A stretch of DNA of 64,000 nucleotides from an uncultured Lachnospiraceae bacterium (lineage in GTDB: Bacteria; Bacillota; Clostridia; Lachnospirales; Lachnospiraceae). The notes beneath the pieces are model-generated. The model had not been told where the DNA came from, did no database searches, and worked only from the letters and a program-made list of their open reading frames with translations. The stretch is from assembly GCA_900551115.1 (NCBI GenBank), contig URUY01000017.1:15054-79053 (forward strand), given 5' to 3'. This document shows positions 15,426 to 24,408 of this stretch, piece after piece. The position numbers were made by a program, and so were the translations under genes. The first letter of the stretch is position 1. Each line of letters begins with the position of its first letter.

Positions 15426-17383
15426 GAACCCTGCACATTGATTTAGAAACCTATTCCAGCGTTCCGATTAAGTCCGGGCTGTACAAATATGTACAGTCCC
15501 CGGATTTTGAAATTCTTTTATTTGCATATTCTTATGATTATGAACCTGTCAGGATTATTGATGTTGCCCAGGGAGAACAGATACCCGGTGACATTATTGC
15601 AGACCTGAATAACCCGAATGTGAAAAAAGTGGCCCATAATGCGGCCTTTGAAATATATTGCCTGAGTAAATTTTATGCCACACAGACATATCAGTGGCAC
15701 TGTACCATGGTACACGCATTGTACTGCGGTTTTCCGGCGTCATTGGATGCCGTTGGAAATGCCATGGGCTTTTCGGAAGATAAAAGAAAAATGAGTGTGG
15801 GAAAGAGCCTTATCCGGTATTTCTGTATTCCCTGTACTCCGTCAAGGACAAACGGCGGACGGACACGTAACATGCCTGTCCATGACAAAGCTAAATGGAA
15901 TCTGTTTAAGGATTACTGCAGGCAGGACGTTGTGACAGAGATGGAAATCCATAAGGTGCTGGAGGCACACCCCTTTCCGGAGGCAGAACACCAAAACTGG
16001 GTACTTGACCAAATCATTAACCAGACAGGAGTTGCCATGGATGTGGGGATGATAAGCGGCGCTCTTGCCGTACATGCACAGATAAAGGATGAGCTGTCCG
16101 GACGTGCAAGGAGACTTACCGGACTGGATAACCCGAACAGTGTGGCGCAGCTGAAGCAGTGGATAGAAGATAATTCGGATTTGGAACTGGATAATCTGAA
16201 TAAGTCCACGGTGGCAGAGGTTCTGGCGGATAAAAACGAGAAGGACATGATAAAGGAAGTCCTGAAGATACGCAGGGAGCTGGGAAAGACCTCTGTAAAG
16301 AAGTATGAGACCATGGATGCCTGTATCTGCGCTGACGGGCGTATCAGGGGGCTGCTGCAGTTCTACGGTGCCAACCGTACAGGACGCTTTGCAGGAAGGC
16401 TTGTACAGGTACAGAACCTTCCGAGAAATTATATAGAGAATCTCGATACGGCGCGTGAGCTTATCAGAAAAAGGCAGATAGAAGCGATACGCTGTATTTA
16501 CGGAAACATACCCGATACGCTGTCTCAGCTTATCCGGACAGCCTTCATACCGACACCCGGCAACCGCTTTGTGGTGGCAGACTTTTCCGCTATCGAAGCA
16601 AGAGTGCTTGCATGGCTTGCCGGGGAGACCTGGAGACTGGATATTTTTAAGACCACAGGAAAGATATATGAGGCATCCGCAAGCCAGATGTTCGGTGTGC
16701 CTGTGGAAAAAATCAAAAAAGGAAATCCGGAATACGCCCTGCGCAGCAAGGGAAAGGTAGCAGAGCTGGCGCTTGGATACCAGGGAAGCACCGGAGCCCT
16801 TATTAATATGGGAGCCCTTAACATGGGGCTTACGGAAGAGGAACTGCCGGATATTGTGTCCAGATGGCGCAAAAGCAGTCCCCGTATCGTTGATTTCTGG
16901 AAAACGGTGGAGCAGTACGCCCTGTCTGCCGTAAAGCTGGGTGTAACCAATACCATGCCCTGCGGGATTACTTTTTACCGTGACAGGGATTATCTGCTTA
17001 TCAGACTGCCTTCCGGGCGTGACCTGTTCTATTACAGGCCGGAAATACGGGAAAACGACTTGGGCCGTGATGCCATACACTTTTGGGGAACGAATCAGAA
17101 AACGAGGAAATGGGAGCTTATATCCACTTATGGCGGTAAGCTTACTGAAAATATTGTACAGGCGGTGGCAAGAGATATCCTCTGTAACGCCATGATGAAT
17201 CTGTATTACGCAGGATATCAGATTAACTTCCATGTGCATGACGAGGTCATTATGGAAGTGCCGGAGGAATCAGAAAAGAATCTGGATGAAGCCATAAAGC
17301 TGATGTGTACGCTGCCGGCATGGGCAGAAGGACTGCCACTAAACGCGGCAGGATTTGAGAGCCATTATTACATGAAAGACTAG
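15422..17383 (+). CDS. Phage DNA polymerase, family A
   Basis: 653 residues. The 3'-5' exonuclease domain begins with HIDLETYS (Exo I acidic residues Asp7 and Glu9) and continues with AHNAAFE. The polymerase domain has motif A VVADFSAIEARVLAWLAGE (about 384) and motif C HVHDEVIMEVPEE (about 604). It is the replicative polymerase of the phage, translationally coupled to the SSB-like protein and upstream of the helicase-primase. Confidence 0.96.
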   Translation: MRTLHIDLETYSSVPIKSGLYKYVQSPDFEILLFAYSYDYEPVRIIDVAQGEQIPGDIIADLNNPNVKKVAHNAAFEIYCLSKFYATQTYQWHCTMVHALYCGFPASLDAVGNAMGFSEDKRKMSVGKSLIRYFCIPCTPSRTNGGRTRNMPVHDKAKWNLFKDYCRQDVVTEMEIHKVLEAHPFPEAEHQNWVLDQIINQTGVAMDVGMISGALAVHAQIKDELSGRARRLTGLDNPNSVAQLKQWIEDNSDLELDNLNKSTVAEVLADKNEKDMIKEVLKIRRELGKTSVKKYETMDACICADGRIRGLLQFYGANRTGRFAGRLVQVQNLPRNYIENLDTARELIRKRQIEAIRCIYGNIPDTLSQLIRTAFIPTPGNRFVVADFSAIEARVLAWLAGETWRLDIFKTTGKIYEASASQMFGVPVEKIKKGNPEYALRSKGKVAELALGYQGSTGALINMGALNMGLTEEELPDIVSRWRKSSPRIVDFWKTVEQYALSAVKLGVTNTMPCGITFYRDRDYLLIRLPSGRDLFYYRPEIRENDLGRDAIHFWGTNQKTRKWELISTYGGKLTENIVQAVARDILCNAMMNLYYAGYQINFHVHDEVIMEVPEESEKNLDEAIKLMCTLPAWAEGLPLNAAGFESHYYMKD

Positions 17384-17395
17384 GAGGATTTCTCC

Positions 17396-19810
17396 ATGCA
17401 GAATGACAGAGCAATAAAAATAGCGACAGGTGCAAGCAGGAAATCCACAAACTGGATAATACAGGATATTACGTGGTCAGCGTTTGTAGGAAAGCTGTCC
17501 CAGCCGGTGAGAACACCGGAAAGTTTTGCTGAATATAAAGCACTGCCGAAACCAAAGCAGGATGAACTGAAGGATATAGGCGGATTTGTGGGTGGTACCT
17601 TAACTGGCAGACAGAGAAAGAACAATGCCGCAGGAGAAAGATACCTTATCACACTGGATGCCGACACCATAGAACCGGGAGGCACCCAGCGGGTGCTCAA
17701 TGCAGTGTCAGCGCTTGGCTGTGCCTATGCGGTTTACAGTACCAGAAAGCATGAAGGCGCAGCTCCCAGGCTTCGTATCATTTTCCCGTTAGATATTCCC
17801 TGCTCAGCGGATGAATATGAACCCATAGCACGTAAAATGGCATCCTTTATCGGGATGCAGATATTTGACCCGACTACGTTCCAGAGTATCCGGCTGATGT
17901 ACTGGCCAAGCTGCTCCGCGGACTCAGAATTTATTTTCCTGTATGAGGATAAGCCGTTCCTGTCAAAGGAAGGCATACTTGCCATGTACAGGGACTGGAA
18001 GGATGTAAAGGAATGGCCGGAGGTTCCCGGTGCGGCAAAGATAAGGGACAGGTCCGCAAAGAAGCAGGGTAATCCGTTGGAAAAACAGGGTGTGGTAGGA
18101 GCCTTCTGTCGGTGTTATGACATTGTGACTGCCATGGAACTCTTTATTCCGGGAACCTATGATTCCTGCACGGACGGACGTTTTACATACGTGGAAGGGT
18201 CTACTGTGGGTGGCGCCGTGCTGTACGATGACGGGAAATTTATTTACAGCCACCATGCAACGGATCCCTGCTGTGACAGACTGTGCAACGCCTTTGACAT
18301 GGTACGCCTGCATCTGTTCGGGGATGAGGATGCCAGTGCTGATCCGGAAACCCCGGTGAATAATCTGCCTTCCTATAAGTCCATGTGTGAGTTTGCAGCA
18401 GCACAGGAGCCGGTGGCGCAGATGCTGTTAAAGGAACGTTATGAAATGGCGGTGCAGAGCTTTGATGCCCCGGTGGACACCTCACAGGAATCCTATGACT
18501 GGATGACAAGGTTAAAGGTGCATCCCAAAACAGGAATGCCGCTCCCTACCGTAACCAACGTGCAGCTTATCATGGAAAACGACCCCCAGATAAGGGGAAA
18601 GGTGTACCATGATGATTTTGCGGACAGACCCATGATATGTGACAGGATGCCATGGGAAGCCTTTGAATTTAACGGCGTACACAGGCTGTGGAAGGATGAG
18701 GATGACGCAGGGCTGCGCGGATACATGGAATCCCACTACGGGATTGCAGGTAAGGAAAAAATAATGGACGGGTTTGCGGTGTATGCCATGAACCACCGTG
18801 TGAACCTGCTTCGGGATTATCTTGTTACACTGCAGTGGGACGGTGTGAGCCGCATTGACACTCTGTTAGTGGATTATTTTGGTGCGGAGGATACGGTCTA
18901 TACGAGGGAAGCTACCAGAAAGTGCATTGTGGCTGCCATTGCAAGGCTGTTTAATCCGGGCATCAAGTTTGACCAGATGCTGATACTGGCAGGCCCACAG
19001 GGTATAGGTAAGAGTACTTTTTTCAGGCTGCTTGGCATGCGGTGGTACACGGACTCCTTATATACCTTTGAAGGCAAGGAAGCCGCAGAGCTTTTGCAGG
19101 GCTACTGGATAGTGGAATGCGGGGAACTATCGGGTATGACAAAATCCGAGATGAATGTGGTAAAGCAGTTTATCAGCAAGTGCGAGGACACCTACAGGGC
19201 GGCTTACGGGCGCAGGACGGGCAATTATCCGAGGCGGTGTCTGTTAGTAGGGACAACCAATGAAACGGAGTTTCTGAAGGACGATACGGGCGGACGCCGC
19301 TTCTGGCCGGTAGACTTAGGACTGCATCCCCACGGGAAATCCGTATTCAGAGACCTGCTGCAGGAGGTGCCATTAATCTGGGCAGAGGCCATGGTATTGT
19401 ACAGGGCAGGAGAATCCCTGGTGCTGTCAGGAGAGGCTGAAGGGCTTGCAAAGGATACCCAGGAGGCACACAGGGAATCCAACAGTAACGAGGGTGTTAT
19501 AGAAGAATTCCTGCAGAAGAAGGTGCCAAAGAACTGGTACCAGTGGACCATGGCAGAACGGCGGACGTGGCTGGATAACGTTTTTAATCAGGACCGGGAA
19601 CCGGAAGAAAACCTGATGTACAGGGACAGGATATGCGCTTTGGAGATATGGAGCGAGTGCTACAGACAGGGAAGCAACAGGATGAAAAAATCCGATTCCA
19701 GGGAAATAAATTCTATCTTGGACAGAATGCCGGGATGGAAAAAAGCAAAAAGTCCGATACGCTTTGGCGGTGGGTATGGTGCCCAGAGAGGTTATCAGAA
19801 GCAACAATAG
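17396..19810 (+). CDS. VapE-type primase-helicase
   Basis: 804 residues. The N-terminal half resembles a primase-polymerase region (LITLDADTI near 83-91). The C-terminal half is the virulence-associated-E superfamily 3 helicase, with Walker A AGPQGIGKSTFF (about 531-542) and the downstream acidic motif in IVECGELSG, plus TTNETEFLKDDTGGRRFWPV. It unwinds and primes at the phage origin. GGAGG precedes the ATG. Placed immediately after the polymerase. Confidence 0.92.
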   Translation: MQNDRAIKIATGASRKSTNWIIQDITWSAFVGKLSQPVRTPESFAEYKALPKPKQDELKDIGGFVGGTLTGRQRKNNAAGERYLITLDADTIEPGGTQRVLNAVSALGCAYAVYSTRKHEGAAPRLRIIFPLDIPCSADEYEPIARKMASFIGMQIFDPTTFQSIRLMYWPSCSADSEFIFLYEDKPFLSKEGILAMYRDWKDVKEWPEVPGAAKIRDRSAKKQGNPLEKQGVVGAFCRCYDIVTAMELFIPGTYDSCTDGRFTYVEGSTVGGAVLYDDGKFIYSHHATDPCCDRLCNAFDMVRLHLFGDEDASADPETPVNNLPSYKSMCEFAAAQEPVAQMLLKERYEMAVQSFDAPVDTSQESYDWMTRLKVHPKTGMPLPTVTNVQLIMENDPQIRGKVYHDDFADRPMICDRMPWEAFEFNGVHRLWKDEDDAGLRGYMESHYGIAGKEKIMDGFAVYAMNHRVNLLRDYLVTLQWDGVSRIDTLLVDYFGAEDTVYTREATRKCIVAAIARLFNPGIKFDQMLILAGPQGIGKSTFFRLLGMRWYTDSLYTFEGKEAAELLQGYWIVECGELSGMTKSEMNVVKQFISKCEDTYRAAYGRRTGNYPRRCLLVGTTNETEFLKDDTGGRRFWPVDLGLHPHGKSVFRDLLQEVPLIWAEAMVLYRAGESLVLSGEAEGLAKDTQEAHRESNSNEGVIEEFLQKKVPKNWYQWTMAERRTWLDNVFNQDREPEENLMYRDRICALEIWSECYRQGSNRMKKSDSREINSILDRMPGWKKAKSPIRFGGGYGAQRGYQKQQ

Positions 19811-20069
19811 AGTACCCTTGATGTAACATTTTATGCTGATACAAATGTTGCATGCAATGTGAACAATGAAAACAATGTAACAATCTAATGTGTACGAAAA
19901 AAGTCAGTGTTTTAAAGGATTAGAGGGTATTTATAAACATGTAAACATTATTCTATATGAAATATATAAATAAAGGAAATAAGGATATATATAACCCTTG
20001 ATACCCCTGTACATATATATAAAGGGGGAACGGTGTAAAATTGTTACTTTGTATGCAGGAGGAAAAAAT
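19811..20069. other. AT-rich gap, possible replication origin
   Basis: 259 bp after the helicase gene, strongly AT-rich. It contains several spaced AATGT/ACAATG words (19847-19892) and a pair of TATATATA-rich arms around 19985-20022. Repeated short words plus AT-rich DNA next to the helicase-primase are compatible with an origin or with a promoter for the downstream operon. No open reading frame is convincing. Confidence 0.35.
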
Positions 20070-20282
20070 ATGGGTGTTTCCGGAATAATTTTATCTGACC
20101 ATGATTTTTGCACGACGAAGCTGAAAGAGATGCTTGAAGATGGGGAGTGGCATAGCTGTGAAGAGATAAGAGAGCAGATGGCGGCAAATGGTATCCCGCT
20201 TAGGGTATTCAAGCAGTCAAGAAAAACACTCGGCGTAAAAACTAAAAACGATCACGGAAGATTTTACTGGAGGTTGGAATGA
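20070..20282 (+). CDS. Small winged-helix-like phage protein
   Basis: 70 residues from ATG 20070, chosen because CAGGAGG precedes it; the longer frame starting at 19998 lacks one. The pattern LEDGEWHSCEEIREQM..IPLRVFKQSRKTLGV..GRFYWRL resembles a winged-helix with a recognition helix and a beta wing. Overlaps the next start by 4 bp (ATGA). Probably DNA-binding in the replication operon. Confidence 0.65.
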   Translation: MGVSGIILSDHDFCTTKLKEMLEDGEWHSCEEIREQMAANGIPLRVFKQSRKTLGVKTKNDHGRFYWRLE

Positions 20283-20611
20283 GAGAAAAAGAGGTTGAGG
20301 AATATCTGGCAAAGCAGGCAAAGGCAAGAGGCGGGCTGGCACTGAAATTTGTGTCTCCGGGGTGTACAGGTGTGCCGGACAGGATAGTCATGCTGCCGGG
20401 AGGAAGGGTCGGGTTTCTGGAGCTTAAGGCACCGGGAGAAGTACCGAGGAAAGATCAGCAAAACCGTATCAGGCAGTTAAGGGCACTGGGCTGTACAGCA
20501 GGCTGGGCAGACACAAAAGAAATGGTTGACCGGTTCCTGACCTGGCTTGAATGCCAAAACGGCAGTGAGGAGCTGTTACAGGAGATACCGGAAGCAGGAG
20601 GGCTTACATGA
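20279..20611 (+). CDS. VRR-NUC domain nuclease
   Basis: 110 residues. The VRR-NUC core is seen as SPGCTGVPDRIVMLPGG (about 23-39), with Asp as metal ligand, followed by FLELKAPG (about 43-50), the E-x-K half of the PD-(D/E)XK site. Stand-alone phage members often sit just before an SNF2 helicase, as here, and may process Holliday or branched DNA. Coupled to both neighbours by 4-bp overlaps. Confidence 0.9.
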   Translation: MREKEVEEYLAKQAKARGGLALKFVSPGCTGVPDRIVMLPGGRVGFLELKAPGEVPRKDQQNRIRQLRALGCTAGWADTKEMVDRFLTWLECQNGSEELLQEIPEAGGLT

Positions 20612-21993
20612 AATTCACACCACACAATTACCAGAGGTACTGCATAAACCGGATGATACAGGAGCCGGCGCTGGCGCTGTTTCTTGGTATGGGGCTTGGT
20701 AAGACAGTAACCACAATGACGGTGATAAATGACCTGAAGTATAACCGGTTTCTGATACGCAGATGTCTTGTCATAGCACCCAAAAAAGTGGCAGAGGATA
20801 CGTGGACCAGGGAACAGGCAAAATGGGACCACCTGCACCTGTTACGGGTCGTACCGGTACTGGGAAGCCTGCAGAGGAGGATAAAGGCACTGGCATCACC
20901 CGGAGATGTGTATGTTACTAACCGGGAGAACGTTCCCTGGCTGGTGGATTACTACCGGAATGACTGGCCGTTTGATGCGGTGGTAATCGATGAGAGCAGC
21001 AGCTTTAAGAGCCATCAGGCAAAGAGGTTCAAGGCACTTAAAAGTGTCCGGCCACACATAGAGCGGATTTATGAGCTGACCGGTACTCCTTCCAGTAACG
21101 GATACATGGACCTGTGGGCACAGATTTACCTGTTGGACGGTGGTATACGGCTTGGCAGGACAATTACAGAGTACCGGAATAATTATTTCTGTGCAGGGTC
21201 GCGGAACGCTACCACCATTTTCCGGTACGACCCGCTGCCGGGAGCAGAAGAGATTATTCAGAGCCGGATACAGGATATCTGCATCAGCCTTTCCGCAGAG
21301 GATTATCTGGAGCTTCCTGACAGGATAGACAATATCCGGTACATAAAGCTGGATGCCAAAGCACAGAAGGCATATGACGAAATGGAGAAGCAGCGGATTC
21401 TGGAATTTGGAGACACGATACTGGATGCAGGCAGTGCAGCAGTTTTAAGCAACAAGCTTCTGCAGATCGGCAACGGGGCAGTGTATGTGCAGGACCCCAT
21501 GGACCCTGACAGGAAAAACGTGGTTGAGGTGCATGATAACAAGATTGAGGCTTTCATGGAGCTTGTGGAGGAGCTGAACGGGGAGCATGCCCTTGTGTTT
21601 TACAATTTCCAGCACGATGTGGAGAGGATTGAAAAGGCACTGGCAAAAACAAAGCTTCGTGTCGGCGAACTCAGGACAAGCGCTGATATAGCAGACTGGA
21701 ATGCAGGGAAAATAGATATCCTGCTTGCCCATCCGGCCAGTGCGGCATATGGCCTTAACCTGCAGGAGGGAGGGCACCACGTCATATGGTTCGGGCTTAA
21801 CTGGTCACTGGAGCTTTACCAGCAGGCAAATGCAAGACTTCACAGGCAGGGGCAGGAACAGAAGGTTTTTATACATCATCTGGCGGTGGTTGGTTCCGTG
21901 GACGAGGATGTCATGGATGCACTGAAGGCAAAAGGAGACAGTCAGACGGCACTGCTTGAGGCACTAAAGGCAAGAGTGGACAAATACAGATAA
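20608..21993 (+). CDS. SNF2-family DEAD-like helicase
   Basis: 461 residues. Walker A is in FLGMGLGKT (25-33), motif II is VIDESSSFK (about 126-134), and the second RecA domain ends with HVIWFGLNWSLELYQQANARLHRQGQ, the SNF2 motif V-VI. It is shorter than chromatin remodellers, as is usual in phages. It follows the VRR-NUC gene by a 4-bp overlap, a common pair in Firmicutes phages. Likely role in recombination-dependent replication. Confidence 0.93.
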   Translation: MKFTPHNYQRYCINRMIQEPALALFLGMGLGKTVTTMTVINDLKYNRFLIRRCLVIAPKKVAEDTWTREQAKWDHLHLLRVVPVLGSLQRRIKALASPGDVYVTNRENVPWLVDYYRNDWPFDAVVIDESSSFKSHQAKRFKALKSVRPHIERIYELTGTPSSNGYMDLWAQIYLLDGGIRLGRTITEYRNNYFCAGSRNATTIFRYDPLPGAEEIIQSRIQDICISLSAEDYLELPDRIDNIRYIKLDAKAQKAYDEMEKQRILEFGDTILDAGSAAVLSNKLLQIGNGAVYVQDPMDPDRKNVVEVHDNKIEAFMELVEELNGEHALVFYNFQHDVERIEKALAKTKLRVGELRTSADIADWNAGKIDILLAHPASAAYGLNLQEGGHHVIWFGLNWSLELYQQANARLHRQGQEQKVFIHHLAVVGSVDEDVMDALKAKGDSQTALLEALKARVDKYR

Positions 21994-22008
21994 ACAGGGA
22001 GAAAAGTA

Positions 22009-22185
22009 ATGGAAGAACAGGAACGAGATAATCCGATGGCAGATTATATAGATTACTTAAATCGTATGAACCGAATGCACAATATCGACTTGTGGCAGCT
22101 TCATCAGTTAGCGTTGGCCAGAGAGGTGGCAAGAGAATACGGCTTGACAGAAGACCAGATTAAGCAGCTTGATGAAGATTTGTAG
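22009..22185 (+). CDS. Small helical early protein
   Basis: 58 residues, mostly helical and charged (LWQLHQLALAREVAREYGLTEDQIKQLDEDL). A GGGAG element precedes the ATG. Sits between the helicase and a DUF551 gene. No family recognised. Confidence 0.55.
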   Translation: MEEQERDNPMADYIDYLNRMNRMHNIDLWQLHQLALAREVAREYGLTEDQIKQLDEDL

Positions 22186-22198
22186 GAGGTAATGATAA

Positions 22199-22552
22199 AT
22201 GGACAAGAAGGAAGCAATAAAGAAATTAAATCAATTAAGCAAAGCCGAAGGAAACATTGGGAGAGTAAATAAGCCAATGGCAGAAGCTGCACGAATGGGT
22301 GCTGAAGCCTTAGCAAAGCAGGAAAATGGTGGATGGATTCCTGTAACAGAGAGATTGCCGGAGAATGGCAGTTACATCATGGTATCGTTTGATAATTTTT
22401 CTGTGCCGGATATTGGAAGGTACGAAGAAGACGCGGAAGGCGGTGCTTTCTATCCGGGAGATGATGATAAGAGCTATGTGCAGTATGACCTGTTTGTGAA
22501 TGCATGGATGCCATTGCCGGAGCTGTACAGAGAAGAAAGTGAAGCTGATTGA
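22199..22552 (+). CDS. DUF551 domain protein
   Basis: 117 residues. Helical N-terminus, then the DUF551 pattern GGWIPVTERLPENGSYIMVS and a C-terminal NAWMPLPELY. The domain is common in phage early genes and of unknown function. AGGAGG lies upstream. Last gene of the replication run with short spacing. Confidence 0.8.
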   Translation: MDKKEAIKKLNQLSKAEGNIGRVNKPMAEAARMGAEALAKQENGGWIPVTERLPENGSYIMVSFDNFSVPDIGRYEEDAEGGAFYPGDDDKSYVQYDLFVNAWMPLPELYREESEAD

Positions 22553-22668
22553 TGCGGATATAGGGTAACCGTATAAGTGCAGTAAGCATACGCATATTCT
22601 GCAGCAATTTAGGCATACTAACAAGCACGATAATACCAAGACAGTCTATGATGAACGGAGGCACTATA

Positions 22669-22893
22669 ATGCAGGCAACCATGATACAAGACGAATACAG
22701 CGATATTTGTATGAACTATCCGTACGAGGTAGAACGTGTATATGCAGACGGTAATATAAGGCTTAAAAAGAACCCTAGGCGGTATGACGGGAAGTACTTT
22801 GAGATTAGGCATAACGGTAAAACTCTCAGCTTAAAAGAAGCATACAATATATGGCAGTTTGAGTGCGTGAAACGCCAGTCGGGGATAAGTTAG
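22669..22893 (+). CDS. Hypothetical phage protein
   Basis: 74 residues from ATG 22669, chosen for CGGAGG eight bases upstream. Contains a short beta-rich core (RVYADGNIRLKKNPRRYDG). No recognised family. Confidence 0.55.
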   Translation: MQATMIQDEYSDICMNYPYEVERVYADGNIRLKKNPRRYDGKYFEIRHNGKTLSLKEAYNIWQFECVKRQSGIS

Positions 22894-23160
22894 CAGTGTG
22901 TGAAAATCGAAAAGGGGTCTGCTTTTGAAACGGCTGAAAAGAAATTGTCAGAGAGCAATCTTGCAATGGTGGTGTACAGAGCGGAAGGCTGAAACGCCTG
23001 CATTGATGTTATGTCAGGCGAATAGTCGCAGAAAGAGCGACCTACACCCCTATACATCGCTCTTTCATATTGCTGTACCCCTATTGCAAGAAACATTATA
23101 GTACATATCTTTACTAAAAGCAACACAAATGTGTCGACAAAGACCGACAATTAAAATCTT

Positions 23161-23273
23161 GCGGCAGTACCACCAGTAGGTAGAGGGCGGGCACGGTGAA
23201 ATAGAGTAACACAGGTTGCTGTCAGTCTGTGTCTATGATGTTGGAGGTTCGATTCCTCCCTGCTGCACCTAAT
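23161..23273 (+). tRNA. tRNA-like element with enlarged centre (pseudo-tRNA candidate)
   Basis: The ends are tRNA-like: a 7-bp acceptor (GCGGCAG 23161-23167 with CTGCTGC, about 23260-23266), a T arm with GGAGG-TTCGATT-CCTCC, and a D-loop-like AGTAGGTAGA with three of four D-stem pairs. Between D and T arms, however, lie about 68 nt instead of about 22. An ACACAG/CTGTGT stem with a 12-nt loop stands where an anticodon arm should be. It may be a decayed tRNA, a tRNA with an insertion, or a tRNA-mimic RNA. CC follows the discriminator, but no complete CCA. Confidence 0.4.
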
Positions 23274-23309
23274 AAAAGACAAGAAGTAATAAAAAATGAG
23301 TCTTGGCAA

Positions 23310-23338
23310 TTGAATATGACGGTTGTGTGTAGTATAAT
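23310..23338 (+). promoter_or_regulatory. Promoter of orphan gene at 23371
   Basis: TTGAAT (23310-23315), 17-bp spacer, perfect TATAAT (23333-23338), 32 bp before the ATG. A dedicated promoter implies expression independent of the early operon. Confidence 0.65.
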
Positions 23339-23370
23339 TTATTTATTAAATCACAAAAGGGGGTTACGCT

Positions 23371-23775
23371 ATGACGTACGATGAATTTATGGAAATAATC
23401 ATAGAGTCAGAACCTAATGATTGGCTGTATGATGATGCAAAAGGTAATTTTGTGTTTAAAGACGATTTGCTGATTTCGATTATTGGTAAGGAAGTGGATT
23501 ACGATGAATCTGAAAGGTTTTTTGAAGATTGGGTAGAGAAATTTCCAGACCCTGTGGCAAGGAGAAAAGAATTTGAATTGTGCTATGCTGGAAATGAGAT
23601 TGAAACTTTTTATACAGCAATGGTTGACGGCGCAAGAATGTATATTCCGTATCCTAATTTGCAGAATATGACAATATCTCAAAAAAAGTATCGCATAGGA
23701 AAAATTGTAAATTTAATGAACGAAGGATATGGGTTTGATTCATATCTAAGCAGAGCTGGGATAACAGTGGAATAA
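23371..23775 (+). CDS. Orphan acidic protein, possible immunity/cargo
   Basis: 134 residues, acidic, AT-rich codons, preceded by AAAGGGGG and its own promoter. Conserved-looking parts are WLYDDAKGNFVFK near the start and YAGNEIETFYTAMVDGARMYIPYP near the middle. The size and acidity resemble small immunity-type proteins, but no named family is assigned. It is inserted between the early region and terminase, a common cargo position. Confidence 0.6.
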   Translation: MTYDEFMEIIIESEPNDWLYDDAKGNFVFKDDLLISIIGKEVDYDESERFFEDWVEKFPDPVARRKEFELCYAGNEIETFYTAMVDGARMYIPYPNLQNMTISQKKYRIGKIVNLMNEGYGFDSYLSRAGITVE

Positions 23776-23847
23776 TGGAATATAGGATAGCAACCATCAA
23801 TATTCGATAGCTGGTATTGTTATCGCACCTTATAACCTGAATATCAT

Positions 23848-23876
23848 TTGACAATCACATAACCGCACGTTATAAT
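23848..23876 (+). promoter_or_regulatory. Consensus promoter before terminase
   Basis: Perfect TTGACA (23848-23853), 17-bp spacer, perfect TATAAT (23871-23876), followed by the hairpin at 23909-23950 before the terminase start. Promoter plus terminator-like leader is repeated elsewhere in the phage. Confidence 0.75.
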
Positions 23877-23902
23877 AACCACATACAACATAACACAGAA
23901 AT

Positions 23903-23950
23903 AGAGCCAAGAGCCGATAATGTAGAGCAATCTGCATGCCGGCTCTTTTT
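23903..23950 (+). terminator. AGAGCC-type leader hairpin (copy 1)
   Basis: AGAGCCAAGAGCCG begins the element. AAGAGCCG (23909-23916) pairs with CGGCTCTT (23940-23947), then a T-run. It is near-identical in layout to 41984-42025, including the internal TAGAG.AATCTGC. It lies about 15 bp before the terminase ATG, so it could be an attenuator rather than an end-of-gene terminator. Confidence 0.6.
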
Positions 23951-23964
23951 CGTTAGGAGGAAGC

Positions 23965-24408
23965 ATGGCAACCGGTAAATACCAGAAGTGGCTTGAACAG
24001 GAAAATTTAATAAAGCTTGAAGCCTGGGCACGAGACGGCCTTACTGATGAGCAGATTGCTTCTAACATGGGCATAACAGCAAAAACACTCTATGAGTGGA
24101 AAAAGAAATTCTGTGAGATATGTGATGCCCTAAAAAGAGGCAAAGAGGTAGTTGATATTCAGGTAGAAAATGCCCTGTTAAAAAGAGCATTGGGATATGA
24201 GTACAACGAAATCAGTGAAAAATATGAAGATGGGGTTCTTACGGAACGTAAGGTAACAAAAAAGCAGGTGGTTCCGGATACCACGGCCCAGATATTCTGG
24301 TTAAAAAACAGAAAGCCGGAAGAATGGCGGGATAAGCGGGAAGTGGATACAAATGTGGAAGGCGGTGTCACGATTGTCAACAATATCCCAAGAAGTAAAG
24401 CTGACTGA
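23965..24408 (+). CDS. terS: Terminase small subunit
   Basis: 147 residues. The N-terminal helix-turn-helix (ARDGLTDEQIASNMGITAKTLYEWKKKF, about 22-49) would bind pac or cos DNA. A central helical oligomerisation part and the C-terminal FWLKNRKPEEWRDKRE are typical of small terminases. AGGAGG precedes the ATG. It overlaps the large subunit by 56 bp. Confidence 0.9.
   Translation: MATGKYQKWLEQENLIKLEAWARDGLTDEQIASNMGITAKTLYEWKKKFCEICDALKRGKEVVDIQVENALLKRALGYEYNEISEKYEDGVLTERKVTKKQVVPDTTAQIFWLKNRKPEEWRDKREVDTNVEGGVTIVNNIPRSKAD

Larger units (their letters stand above)
22894..23370. other. Gene-free region with hairpins, tRNA-like sequence and promoter
   Basis: 477 bp without a protein gene. 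It contains a hairpin at 22995-23020 (CGCCTG/CAGGCG), a 9-bp hairpin at 23032-23065 (AAAGAGCGA/TCGCTCTTT) that could end the early transcript, a tRNA-like element (23161-23273), and a promoter (23310-23338) for the gene at 23371. Confidence 0.7.

Noticed and set aside
15842..17239. Long minus-strand open frame opposite the polymerase
   Set aside because: It mirrors the real family-A polymerase gene, lacks a ribosome site and shows no recognisable protein family.
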